Assembly: GCA_963766365.1 (NCBI GenBank)
Contig: CAVXZK010000009.1
Coordinates: 62,001 to 126,000, forward strand
Direction of reading: 5' to 3'
From: JALORV01 sp963766365
GTDB lineage: Bacteria > Pseudomonadota > Gammaproteobacteria > Burkholderiales > Burkholderiaceae_F
Length of the DNA: 64,000 bases
Position 1 is the stretch's first letter, and the number at the start of each line of letters is the position of its first letter. Shown here piece after piece: positions 28,697 through 38,216 of this stretch. The notes under the pieces were generated by a model. That model was not told where the DNA came from, ran no database searches, and was given only the letters and a program-made list of their open reading frames with translations. The translations under genes were made by a program, and so were the position numbers.

Positions 28697-29236
28697 CTAC
28701 TTCTTCTCGCCGGGGAAGCCGGGGAAGCCGGTGAACATCGAACGCGCCTGGTTCTGCATGTTCTCCTGCATCTGCACGAACAGGTTCTTCGACTGCTCGA
28801 TGTAGCTCGACATCATCGACTGGATCATCGGCGACTGCATGTTGACGAACTGTGTCCACATCTCAGGCCCGATCTTGTTCGTCTCGTAGAAGGCCTTGCT
28901 TTGCTCCGACAGCTTGCCCTGGATGTCGATGAACGCCTGGATATTCTTCTCCAGGTACGAACCCATCATGCCCTGCATGGCATTGCCGTAGAAGCGGATC
29001 ACCTGGGACAGCATCTGCGCGCTGAACATCGGTACGCCGCCGGCCTCCTCCTCGAGGATGATCTGCAGCAGTATCGGCCGCGTCAGGTCATCACCGCTCT
29101 TCGCGTCAAGGACCTGGAAGTTTTCGTGGTCGAGCACGAGCTGCTTGACGTCCGCCAGCGTGATGTAGGTGCTGGTTTGGGTGTCGTACAGGCGTCGGTT
29201 CGGGTACTTCTTGATCAGGCGTACTGGTGTTGCCAT
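28697..29236 (-). CDS. phaR: polyhydroxyalkanoate synthesis repressor
   Basis: A 179-residue PhaR. The conserved DNA-binding domain is at residues 1-65 (RLIKKYPNRRLYDTQTSTYI, then LADVKQLVLDHENFQVLDAK). It is followed by PHB-accumulation regulatory segments and a Met/Gln/Phe-rich C-terminus (QARSMFTGFPGFPG). PhaR binds both DNA and nascent PHA granules, derepressing phasin and its own gene when polymer is present. The ATG at 29236 is the homology start. It heads the operon phaR-rimO-GST-barrel protein. Its presence is a strong hint of a PHB-storing betaproteobacterium. Confidence 0.95.
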   Translation of the reverse strand: MATPVRLIKKYPNRRLYDTQTSTYITLADVKQLVLDHENFQVLDAKSGDDLTRPILLQIILEEEAGGVPMFSAQMLSQVIRFYGNAMQGMMGSYLEKNIQAFIDIQGKLSEQSKAFYETNKIGPEMWTQFVNMQSPMIQSMMSSYIEQSKNLFVQMQENMQNQARSMFTGFPGFPGEKK

Positions 29237-29302
29237 GGTGTCCTCGTGTTCTCCCCGCGATTGAAGCGCGTACACCTGTCGTCGCAGGCGTTTCCTCTGT
29301 TA

Positions 29303-29330
29303 TGCGGCAATTCTAGCCACTTTTGCCGCA
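29303..29330 (-). promoter_or_regulatory. TGC-rich dyad upstream of phaR, candidate autoregulatory site
   Basis: A perfect 8-bp inverted repeat, TGCGGCAA (29303-29310) and TTGCCGCA (29323-29330), is separated by 12 bp and overlaps a TAGAAT-like -10 on the minus strand. PhaR is known to bind TGC-rich elements and to repress its own gene, so an operator here is plausible but unproven. Confidence 0.4.
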
Positions 29331-29367
29331 GCGCAACGGAAAGCCTCAGGGGTTTGCCAGGTCGGAA

Positions 29368-30231
29368 TTAACTCCGTCGAATTGCGGGTGCTGGTCTATC
29401 GGCTTCTGACCTGCGTAGGTCGGCCGCGCCAGCGTCGATCTCGGCGCCCAGCGCCACGACGCCATCTTGCAGCGCGCGGAACGCGGCTTCGATCTGCTCG
29501 TCGGGGCCTTTGACGCCCAGTTCGATGTGCCGTCTCGTCAACCGGCCATCCCGACCGTCGCCCACCGAGGGCAGGCTGAAGGCCTTGACGGAAGCGAACT
29601 GCGCTTCGATCTGCTGCATCAGCGGAACCAGCGCCGACTCCGGAGTCTCGAACACGATCAGCGAGCGCTCAGCGACGACGCTGCTGCCGAACGCCGACCG
29701 ATAGTGGGTGTCGAGCACCCAATCGAGCATCGGCCACGCCATCACCGGAAAGCCGGGCACAAACCAGTGTCTGCGAATCGAGAAGCCGGGAATGCGGTTG
29801 AAGGGATTGGGGATGATTGCGCTGCCGCGCGGGAACTCGCCCATCGTCAGCCGCTGACGATTCTCTGGCGTGGTCATGTCCGCGCTGCCGCGGCCCTCGC
29901 GCGCCATCTCGACGCAGCGCTCAGTGATCAGGACCCGCGCTTCCGGATGCAGTTCCAGCGGAACACCCAATGCCTCGGCCGCGGCCTGGCGCGTGTGATC
30001 ATCCGGGGTCGAGCCGATGCCGCCACAACTGAACACCACGTCGCTGCCAGCCAGTGTGCGTCGATACAGGTCGATCAGCGCAGCGCGATCGTCGCCGGCG
30101 TAGTGCGCCCATTCGAGCCGCAGGCCACGTGCTTTCAGCAGTTCGATGACGCGCGCGAGATGCTTGTCCTCGCGCTTGCCGGAAAGGATCTCGTCGCCGA
30201 CGATGACCAGGGCGAAGCGCGGCGCGTTCAT
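29368..30231 (-). CDS. CinA-like molybdopterin-binding domain protein
   Basis: A 287-residue protein of the CinA N-terminal (MoCF/COG1058) family. It begins PRFALVIVGDEILSGKREDKH, then VVFSCGGIGSTPDDHTRQ and IPNPFNRIPGFS, the conserved substrate-loop motifs. The C-terminal nicotinamide-nucleotide amidohydrolase domain of full CinA is absent, as in the stand-alone form annotated in betaproteobacteria. The domain may act as an ADP-ribose or related pyrophosphatase in full-length CinA; whether this short form is active is unknown. Its ATG overlaps the stop of the hydroxylase gene (ATGA). Confidence 0.88.
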   Translation of the reverse strand: MNAPRFALVIVGDEILSGKREDKHLARVIELLKARGLRLEWAHYAGDDRAALIDLYRRTLAGSDVVFSCGGIGSTPDDHTRQAAAEALGVPLELHPEARVLITERCVEMAREGRGSADMTTPENRQRLTMGEFPRGSAIIPNPFNRIPGFSIRRHWFVPGFPVMAWPMLDWVLDTHYRSAFGSSVVAERSLIVFETPESALVPLMQQIEAQFASVKAFSLPSVGDGRDGRLTRRHIELGVKGPDEQIEAAFRALQDGVVALGAEIDAGAADLRRSEADRPAPAIRRS

Positions 30232-31208
30232 GCGCTGACCGCCGATGGCGCCGGGCGGCGCGACACGAGGCGCTTCAGCGCCAGCCACTGCTGCGCCCAG
30301 AAGCCGCGACCGTAGTCACGGGAAGCACCCTGCGGCAGCGGCAGCTGGTCGCTGATGCCGGTCGGCACGACCTCGCGGCGGAAATCCGCCGTACCGAAGA
30401 GAACATCCCACACCGGGAACAGCACGGCGAAATTGCAGCCGCGATGAAGCCCTTCGTGCCCGAAACCCATCGCATGGTGACGGCGATGAAACAGCGGGCT
30501 GACAGTCACCCGGCCGAAAGGCCCGAGCGACGTGCGGAGGTTCGCGTGCTGCAGGCTCTGCAGCACGCGCGTCGCCACAATCAGCAGCACGAACTGCGCC
30601 GGCTCGACGCCGATCGCCAGCGCGAGGGCCGCCTTGGTTGCATCCATGATGAGGTCGTCGAGCAGGTGGTTGCGGTCGTCGCTCCAGAAGCTCATCTGCC
30701 GCTGCGAATGATGCACCGCATGCAGCGCCCACCACCATTCGAAGCGATGCTGCCCGCGGTGCAGCCAGTAATCCACAAAGTCGAAGACCAGCAGGTAGAG
30801 GAGGAAGGTCACCAGCGGGACATCGGTCACGCCGGGCCAGAGGGCGTCGAGATTGAACGGCGTGAAGCCAGCGGTGCGCGTCAACGCGGCGAGTTCATCG
30901 AGCAAAGGGGTCAGCAGCAGGAACAGCACCAGCGGCACCAGCCCGAGCCGTTGCAGCAGCGTGTAGATCACGTCGACGCGCGTGCCGCGGCGGTCACCCC
31001 AGCGTTCGGCAGGAAAGAGTGCCTCGAGCGGCCGCAGCACGAGGTAGAGCACGAGGATCTGCGCCAGTCCGAGAAGAAACCACTCGGTCGCGTCATATGC
31101 AGTCTCCTGGAAGCGCATCCAGCCGAACGTGTACAGCAGTGGCTGCACGCAGGTCTCGAAGAGCCACGCCTGCGCGGCGGTGAATGCACTGGTGACGATC
31201 TCGATCAT
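30228..31208 (-). CDS. sterol desaturase / fatty acid hydroxylase family membrane di-iron enzyme
   Basis: A 326-residue integral membrane protein with about four to five hydrophobic segments. The eight-histidine di-iron signature is present as DYWLHRGQH, HAVHHS and FHRRHHAMG. Members hydroxylate or desaturate lipid chains, sterols or carotenoids using O2. The particular substrate is not evident. It is third in an operon with a beta-propeller protein, a polysaccharide deacetylase and a CinA-like protein, with four-base overlaps on both sides. An envelope-lipid role is a reasonable inference. Confidence 0.9.
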   Translation of the reverse strand: MIEIVTSAFTAAQAWLFETCVQPLLYTFGWMRFQETAYDATEWFLLGLAQILVLYLVLRPLEALFPAERWGDRRGTRVDVIYTLLQRLGLVPLVLFLLLTPLLDELAALTRTAGFTPFNLDALWPGVTDVPLVTFLLYLLVFDFVDYWLHRGQHRFEWWWALHAVHHSQRQMSFWSDDRNHLLDDLIMDATKAALALAIGVEPAQFVLLIVATRVLQSLQHANLRTSLGPFGRVTVSPLFHRRHHAMGFGHEGLHRGCNFAVLFPVWDVLFGTADFRREVVPTGISDQLPLPQGASRDYGRGFWAQQWLALKRLVSRRPAPSAVSA

Positions 31209-32014
31209 CGTGCAGCGGAAGCCGTGCGCGATGCGGCGCCGGCAATGACGGCGGGGGGATCGCCGCGACGGTAGTCGGGGTGCTCACGCAGCGTCCTGAA
31301 GCACAGGCCCCTCTGCTTCAGCCCGGAGATCAGAGGATCCAGCATGGGCGCGAACGGGTCCTTTCGCGACCAGATGCCGAGGTGTGCCATCAGCACGTCG
31401 CCATCACGCACGTCGCGCAGTGCGCGCTCAAGCAGCACGCGATTCGGATACTTGTCCGAGGGCAGTTCGTCACCCAGGAAGCCCGTCTCCGCCCAGCGAA
31501 CGTGCGCATAGCCACAGGCCTGGGCCGCAGTGCGGGCGCGCGCGGTCACGTGTCCCCCCGGTGCACGCCAGACCGCGTCGAGCGGCTGGCTGGTGTATTG
31601 CCGGAACGCCGTGTCAACGCGCTTCAGCTCGGCGCAGAACTGCGCGTCGCTGAGAACCGCCGCTCGAGCAGCGCCGTCGCCGAACTGCGGCCGATAGCCG
31701 ATTCCCGCGGACGATTCGCTGATGCGCCCGTGGCGCCACGTGTGGGTGCCAAAGGCATGGCCCTCTGCCGCACGTGCCTTCCAGTACCCGGCCCAGGAGG
31801 CATCGAGCGAAAAATCGCCGCGCGGCGTCTTCTCGTTCGCGAGGAAGAACGTCGCCGGCACATCGTGTTTCTGCAGGATGGCGGCGATATCCTCCGCATG
31901 GCGCATGCTGCCGGTGTCCAGCGTCAGGTAGACGACGCCTCTGCACTGCTCGGCAGTGGCGTTCAGCACCGGCACTGCCAGAGCGAATGCCGCTGCGACA
32001 CCTCGCAGCAGCAT
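31205..32014 (-). CDS. exported polysaccharide deacetylase family protein
   Basis: A 269-residue NodB-homology protein with a signal peptide (LLRGVAAAFALAVPVLNATA). NodB motifs are visible: motif 1 YLTLDTGSM (Asp as base, with Thr in place of the usual second Asp), motif 2 GTHTWRHG (two His of the metal site), and motif 3 WRAPGGH. Substitution of the second Asp of motif 1 is an unusual feature and might alter metal binding. I chose ATG 32014 because it places the signal peptide at the start. It follows the beta-propeller gene by 29 nt and overlaps the hydroxylase start. It probably acts on an acetylated envelope or extracellular sugar polymer. Confidence 0.85.
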   Translation of the reverse strand: MLLRGVAAAFALAVPVLNATAEQCRGVVYLTLDTGSMRHAEDIAAILQKHDVPATFFLANEKTPRGDFSLDASWAGYWKARAAEGHAFGTHTWRHGRISESSAGIGYRPQFGDGAARAAVLSDAQFCAELKRVDTAFRQYTSQPLDAVWRAPGGHVTARARTAAQACGYAHVRWAETGFLGDELPSDKYPNRVLLERALRDVRDGDVLMAHLGIWSRKDPFAPMLDPLISGLKQRGLCFRTLREHPDYRRGDPPAVIAGAASRTASAAR

Positions 32015-32043
32015 GCCGCGCCTCACGCGCAGGATCGACCGCC

Positions 32044-33009
32044 TCACTTCCAGGCTGCCGAATTGGCGAAGAAGATGCCGTGCGGCGAACGGCCGACCGC
32101 GATCTTGTCGACCACCTTGCGCTGGGCCAGGTCGACAACCGAAACCTGCTTGATCCAGCGCTGCGTGACCCACAGGAATTTCCCGTCTGCGCTGATCTCC
32201 ATGCAGTCGGGCCCGCCGGGCACCGGGATGTCGTACAGGCGCTCCAGCGTGGTCTGGTCGATGACGCTGATCGTGTTGTCAACCCGGTTCGAGACAAACA
32301 GATGCCGGCCGTCACCGAGTGGCCGGAAGTTGTGCGCACCCTTGCCGGTCGCGATGCGCTTCACGAGCTTTTGCGACCGCCAGTCGATCACTTCCACGTG
32401 ATCCGCGCCGGTCATGCCGACCAGCAGATGCTTGTCGTCCGGTGTCGTCCACACACCGGCAGGCATGGCACCCACCTTCAAATTCCACAGTATCGACTGA
32501 TCCGAGAGCCGGACCGCCAGCAGCTCGTTGCTGTCCTGGATCGTCACGAAGGCGATCTGGCTGTCGGCCGAGAATGCGATGTGACTCGGCGTCTTCGGCG
32601 CCGAGACTGAGCGCGCGAGCTTCAAGTCCTCACCCCGGACGGCATAGACATCGATGCGATTCAGACGATTTCCGGAGACAAGGAACCATTTGCGATCCGG
32701 CGAAAACCCGATCTGGTACGGGTCCGGTATGTCGCGGACGCGACGCTGGATTTCGCCCGTCTTCGGGTCGAGGAACATCAGGTCGTTACCGGCCGCATTG
32801 GCCACGATCAGCGTCTTGCCGTCGGGCGTGGCCATCAGGTGATGGGGCTCCTTGCCGACTTCGAAACGCCGGAGCTCCTTGCGCGTGTTCTGATCGATCA
32901 GGCTGATCGTCGCATCGCCCGAGTTGAGCACCACGACAACGCCGGCACTTGTGGCGGCCGCAAAGCACCACGCGGCCATGCCGACGGCCACTTTCCTGAG
33001 TATTCCCAT
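32044..33009 (-). CDS. exported YVTN/YncE-type beta-propeller protein
   Basis: A 321-residue protein with a signal peptide (residues 1-22) followed by about seven repeats of 40-45 residues, each with patterns like TISLIDQNT, LMATPDGKTLIVAN and ISVIDQTTLERLY, as in YVTN seven-bladed propellers. Such proteins are periplasmic binding or scaffold proteins; YncE of E. coli binds DNA, others assist PQQ or cytochrome enzymes. It is the first gene of a four-gene operon ending in the CinA-like gene. No heme or metal motif is present. Confidence 0.9.
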   Translation of the reverse strand: MGILRKVAVGMAAWCFAAATSAGVVVVLNSGDATISLIDQNTRKELRRFEVGKEPHHLMATPDGKTLIVANAAGNDLMFLDPKTGEIQRRVRDIPDPYQIGFSPDRKWFLVSGNRLNRIDVYAVRGEDLKLARSVSAPKTPSHIAFSADSQIAFVTIQDSNELLAVRLSDQSILWNLKVGAMPAGVWTTPDDKHLLVGMTGADHVEVIDWRSQKLVKRIATGKGAHNFRPLGDGRHLFVSNRVDNTISVIDQTTLERLYDIPVPGGPDCMEISADGKFLWVTQRWIKQVSVVDLAQRKVVDKIAVGRSPHGIFFANSAAWK

Positions 33010-33258
33010 ACCCTGCCCCCCGTGCAGTGAATGCGCTCCCCGCCGAACGGAATTCTAATGGAGCGATGTCCGCGAAACGCCCAGCTGAACGTCTGAACTG
33101 CGCAGGGCGCGTAAGGGTTGACCGACGTACCGCCACGAGTGACCAGTGATCCTTAAAAGTGCCCTGCCAAAGTTGCCGAGCCAGTGAGCCCTGGCGCCCG
33201 GCAACTGTGCTTAAATCGGCCATCGAGCGTTGTCGCTGCCGCACCCGGGAGGTCGCCG

Positions 33259-33870
33259 ATGTCCATGCACTTGCGCTCCACTGTTGCCTCGATTGCCGCG
33301 CTGGCCGCAGTGCTGGCCGCCGGGTGCGCGACTCCCGAATCACCCAAAGCCACGACTGCGGTGGTCCCAGCACCCGCGCCCGTTGCCCAGGCCACGCCCG
33401 GTAAATCGGCGCCGCTTGAAGTCGTGTCTGCGCAGTTCGGTGTTTTCGGCGCCGACCCGACGGGACGTCGCGTCCTGTACGAGACAGCCAAGTTTCCCGC
33501 CGTCATCGCGGCGCCCTACGGCTGGTACATCATCTTCAAGACAGAAAAGCCGACGGTGATCTGGCGCGAGGAATTCGAACTGCCCGAGCCGCCCCCCACC
33601 TGGGGACCGGGCGAGGCGATGGGCATCTACACGATTTCACCGGATCGCAAGACCGCCGTCACGGAACGCATCATCCCGACACGGCTCGGCTTCATCGCCA
33701 ACGAATGGCGCTACGCCCCCGGCGATCCGATCGGCGCACACAAGATGCGCGTCTACATTGACGGCCAGCTGATCCGCGAGTTTGCCTTCGACATCGAACA
33801 GGGTCCGAAGGACGAGCCCGCACCGCGCCGCGGTCCGCACGGCGGCTCGACGCCGCGGTCAACGACATAA
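33259..33870 (+). CDS. lipoprotein of unknown function
   Basis: A 203-residue protein with a lipoprotein signal: hydrophobic ASIAALAAVLAAGC, giving a lipobox with the acylated Cys near residue 22. An Ala/Pro-rich linker follows, then a beta-rich domain of about 110 residues (GRRVLYETAKFPAVIAAPYG, then GWYIIFKTEKPTVIWREEFE and ERIIPTRLGFIANEWRY). It resembles the Ig-like domain of some betaproteobacterial lipoproteins, but I cannot name a family. GGGAGG precedes the ATG at 33259 at good spacing. It is divergent from the beta-propeller operon over 249 bp that contain a GTTGCCG/CGGCAAC inverted repeat (33172-33205). Confidence 0.78.
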   Translation: MSMHLRSTVASIAALAAVLAAGCATPESPKATTAVVPAPAPVAQATPGKSAPLEVVSAQFGVFGADPTGRRVLYETAKFPAVIAAPYGWYIIFKTEKPTVIWREEFELPEPPPTWGPGEAMGIYTISPDRKTAVTERIIPTRLGFIANEWRYAPGDPIGAHKMRVYIDGQLIREFAFDIEQGPKDEPAPRRGPHGGSTPRSTT

Positions 33871-34104
33871 GGGACTTGCCACCCCGTTCGCGGGCAGACT
33901 GACGGCGCCGCCCGGCGCCGGACGCACGACGAGCACACCGGGCCGCACTCTCGAGACGTCAACCTGAAGCGGCCGGTTACCGACTCGTAGAGGCCTGACC
34001 GCTGCACCGTCCTTGTGTCCTGCCGCGTGCCCGTGATTCGGGCCCCCTCAAAAGAGCTGCAAGACCGCAGCCGCGCCTGGCGCCACACGAAATGAGGCCT
34101 GCTG

Positions 34105-34278
34105 TCATCGCCGGGCCATCACAACCGGCTGCTGCGCCAGTTGTAAACCCTCGACCGTGTAATGCGTGGCCAGCCCGTCGATGATGGCCGCGATGGCAAG
34201 CGTCATGACGACGGCCCCGGCGGCGAAACCACAACGGAGCGAACGGGGCTTTGAACGGGTCTGGAGGTGGTTGTTCAT
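34105..34278 (-). CDS. 57-residue single-pass membrane protein (small-protein copy B)
   Basis: A short gene with ribosome site GAGGAGT 7 nt before the ATG. The product has a basic N-terminus, a hydrophobic segment (about 19-37) and the tail ATHYTVEGLQLAQQPVVMAR. The tail pattern H-Y-x2-E-x-L, A-Q, V-V, Arg recurs in the 55-residue protein at 25878-26045. It is the last gene of the sigma-kinase locus and has the same 31-bp promoter-like element upstream as the kinase gene. This makes it a good candidate target or signalling partner of the module. The 234 bp after it, up to the convergent lipoprotein gene, hold no gene. Confidence 0.65.
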   Translation of the reverse strand: MNNHLQTRSKPRSLRCGFAAGAVVMTLAIAAIIDGLATHYTVEGLQLAQQPVVMARR

Positions 34279-34351
34279 CGCGCACTCCTCATCGGTTGGA
34301 CGTGTCGGTCTGGACGGCCGAAGGAGCCACGTGGTGGGCTCTTGTCCTTAG

Positions 34352-34382
34352 GGACGCGGTGATGCGGCAAAACCGGACATCG
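34352..34382 (-). promoter_or_regulatory. module-specific promoter-like element, copy 1 (before the small protein)
   Basis: Read on the minus strand: CGATGTCCGGTTTT, 11 variable bases, then GCGTCC, followed by CTA. The same blocks with exactly the same spacing occur at 37465-37495. A -35-like TGTCC and a -10-like CGTCC separated by 18 bp fit an alternative sigma-factor promoter. It is 74 bp upstream of the small-protein ATG and just downstream of the kinase stop. A GC palindrome (34381-34399) abuts it. Confidence 0.6.
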
Positions 34383-34402
34383 CTGCCGCGGCGGCAGCGC
34401 AG

Positions 34403-34949
34403 TCAGCGTGCGGCGACCTGAGACTTCGCCTTGGGAAACGCCGCCGGTTGCAGAGCGATTGGTGCCGGCGCGATGGCGAGTCGCCGCAGGTGCGGCAGGA
34501 ACGAGGCGGCGAGGCGTGGCCGGGCGCCGGCGACCATCGCCTTGCCACGCGCGACTTCGCCGGTGGCGATCAGCGCGTGGCCGTACCACCAGGCGGCTTC
34601 GGCCGCCATCGGGTGCTCGGTGTCGAAGTCGCGCCAGAATGCGATGACGCGTTCGAACTGGTCGCGAGCCTCGGACGGGCGATGCAGGTGCAGCAGCGAC
34701 TGGCCGCGCCAGAGATCGTGCTGCGCGTCAAGGGGAGAGAATGGCTACAATATGCCCTGTCACTTCAGAGCGGTTCGACTGCGACTCGTCAAGAGCGTCC
34801 AAAGCCTCCTGGTACTTGCCAACTCCGAGCTTCGCGGCTCCGAGTTCTCCGAGCTCGTACCGCAGCTCGAAGTGATCCAGTCTTCAGGCCGCAATCTGCT
34901 TTGACGTACTGATTCTTCAGCAATTGGCTCCGACGTCTTGAAATCGCCT
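34403..34949 (-). pseudogene. displaced 3' end of the Ser/Thr kinase gene (multiple frameshifts)
   Basis: After the stop at 34950 the kinase's helical repeat domain continues in other frames. First comes a segment reading ARYDNVIALRLEGDF and TSEPIAEESVRQSRL, then one reading DHFELRYELGELGAAKLGVG, then HDLWRGQSLLHLHRPSEARD through AAWWYGHALIATGEVARG to a stop at 34403. Apparent indels lie near 34978-34990, 34875-34889 (two) and 34728-34740. Repairing them would give a protein of about 1000 residues. Either the gene has lost its C-terminal 170 or so residues, or the assembly has errors here. The segment is visibly less GC-rich than its surroundings. Confidence 0.75.
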
Positions 34950-37427
<2,478 letters not shown>

Positions 37428-37464
37428 GGACGCCCCAATTCAATGCAGCTCTCGCTACGTGTAA

Positions 37465-37495
37465 GGACGCATTGGCGACGGAAAACCGGACATCG
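37465..37495 (-). promoter_or_regulatory. module-specific promoter-like element, copy 2 (before the kinase)
   Basis: Read on the minus strand: CGATGTCCGGTTTT, 11 variable bases, then GCGTCC, followed by TTA. It is identical in its 14-bp and 6-bp blocks and in spacing to the element at 34352-34382. It occupies the 70-bp gap between the sigma stop and kinase start, 38 bp before the kinase ATG. This supports an internal promoter that the locus's own sigma factor may read. Confidence 0.6.
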
Positions 37496-37497
37496 GG

Positions 37498-38053
37498 TCA
37501 GGTCCGCAGCGACACCGACAGCAGCATCCGGGCGCGGTCCCAGTCGCGCCGCACCGTGCGCTCGGTCACGCCGAGCGCTTCGGCGATCTCCTGCTCGGTC
37601 AGGCCGCCGAAGAAGCGCATCTCGACCACCTGCTTGAGCCGCGGGTCGGTCTTCTCGAGTTCCGTGAGCGCCACGTCGACGCGTTCGATGTCGTCGTCGG
37701 TGCTGGGCGAACCGTCGAGGATTTCCGTGGCGAGGGTGACGTCGAGCCACTCCGCCGCCACGCCGCTCAGCGCGCCGCTTGCGGGCGAAGTCGACGATCA
37801 CCGAGCGCATCGCCTGCGCCGCATACGCCATGAACTGGCCGCGACTGTCGGCGTCGATGCGCGCCGCGTGGTGCAGCCTGAGATACACCTCGTGCACCAT
37901 CGAGGTGGTGTCGAGCAGTGTGATCGTGTCGTTGCTGGCCAGTTTGGCGCGGGCCATCCGGAGCAACTCGGGATAGACCAGGGCCACAACTTCATCGATC
38001 GCCGCGTGGTCCGTGTCACGCGCGCGCCGCAGCAGATCGGTCACATCGCCCAT
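37498..38053 (-). pseudogene. ECF sigma factor (ECF43/TIGR02999-like), frameshifted between regions 2 and 4
   Basis: Frame one (from ATG 38053) gives sigma region 2, about 100 residues, ending VIVDFARKRRAERRGGG. Frame two resumes with AEWLDVTLATEIL and carries region 4, including LTEQEIAEALGVTERTVRRD as helix-turn-helix, to the stop at 37498. The shift lies in the GC-rich run near 37752-37765 and needs one indel. Region 2.2 reads LLDTTSMVHEVYLRL: the acidic DAED motif that binds the core polymerase clamp is missing and threonines 49/50 occupy it. In ECF43 sigma factors this site is phosphorylated by the partner kinase. It is upstream of that kinase here. Decay and sequence error are both possible. 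Confidence 0.85.
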
Positions 38054-38216
38054 CGCCCCGTGTCACCGCTCCGAGGGATAAACCAATATGCCCCTTGCGG
38101 CATGTGGGGCTTTAGCGCTGCATCAAGGATCGGCGGGTATTTTCCGTTGGCTTTGCCCGGCTCGGCACCGGTCGCCGCGGCACTTCTGGCAGACGGCCTC
38201 CCGAGCGTTCCTGCCG

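Noticed and set aside
33903..33918. GC-rich hairpin GGCGCC-N4-GGCGCC after the lipoprotein gene
   Set aside because: No T-tract follows on either strand, so a rho-independent terminator cannot be supported.
38054..38216. Coding-looking frame upstream of the sigma gene (minus strand)
   Set aside because: It overlaps the hrpA 3' end in another frame and the sigma start, has no ribosome site, and reads as a shadow.
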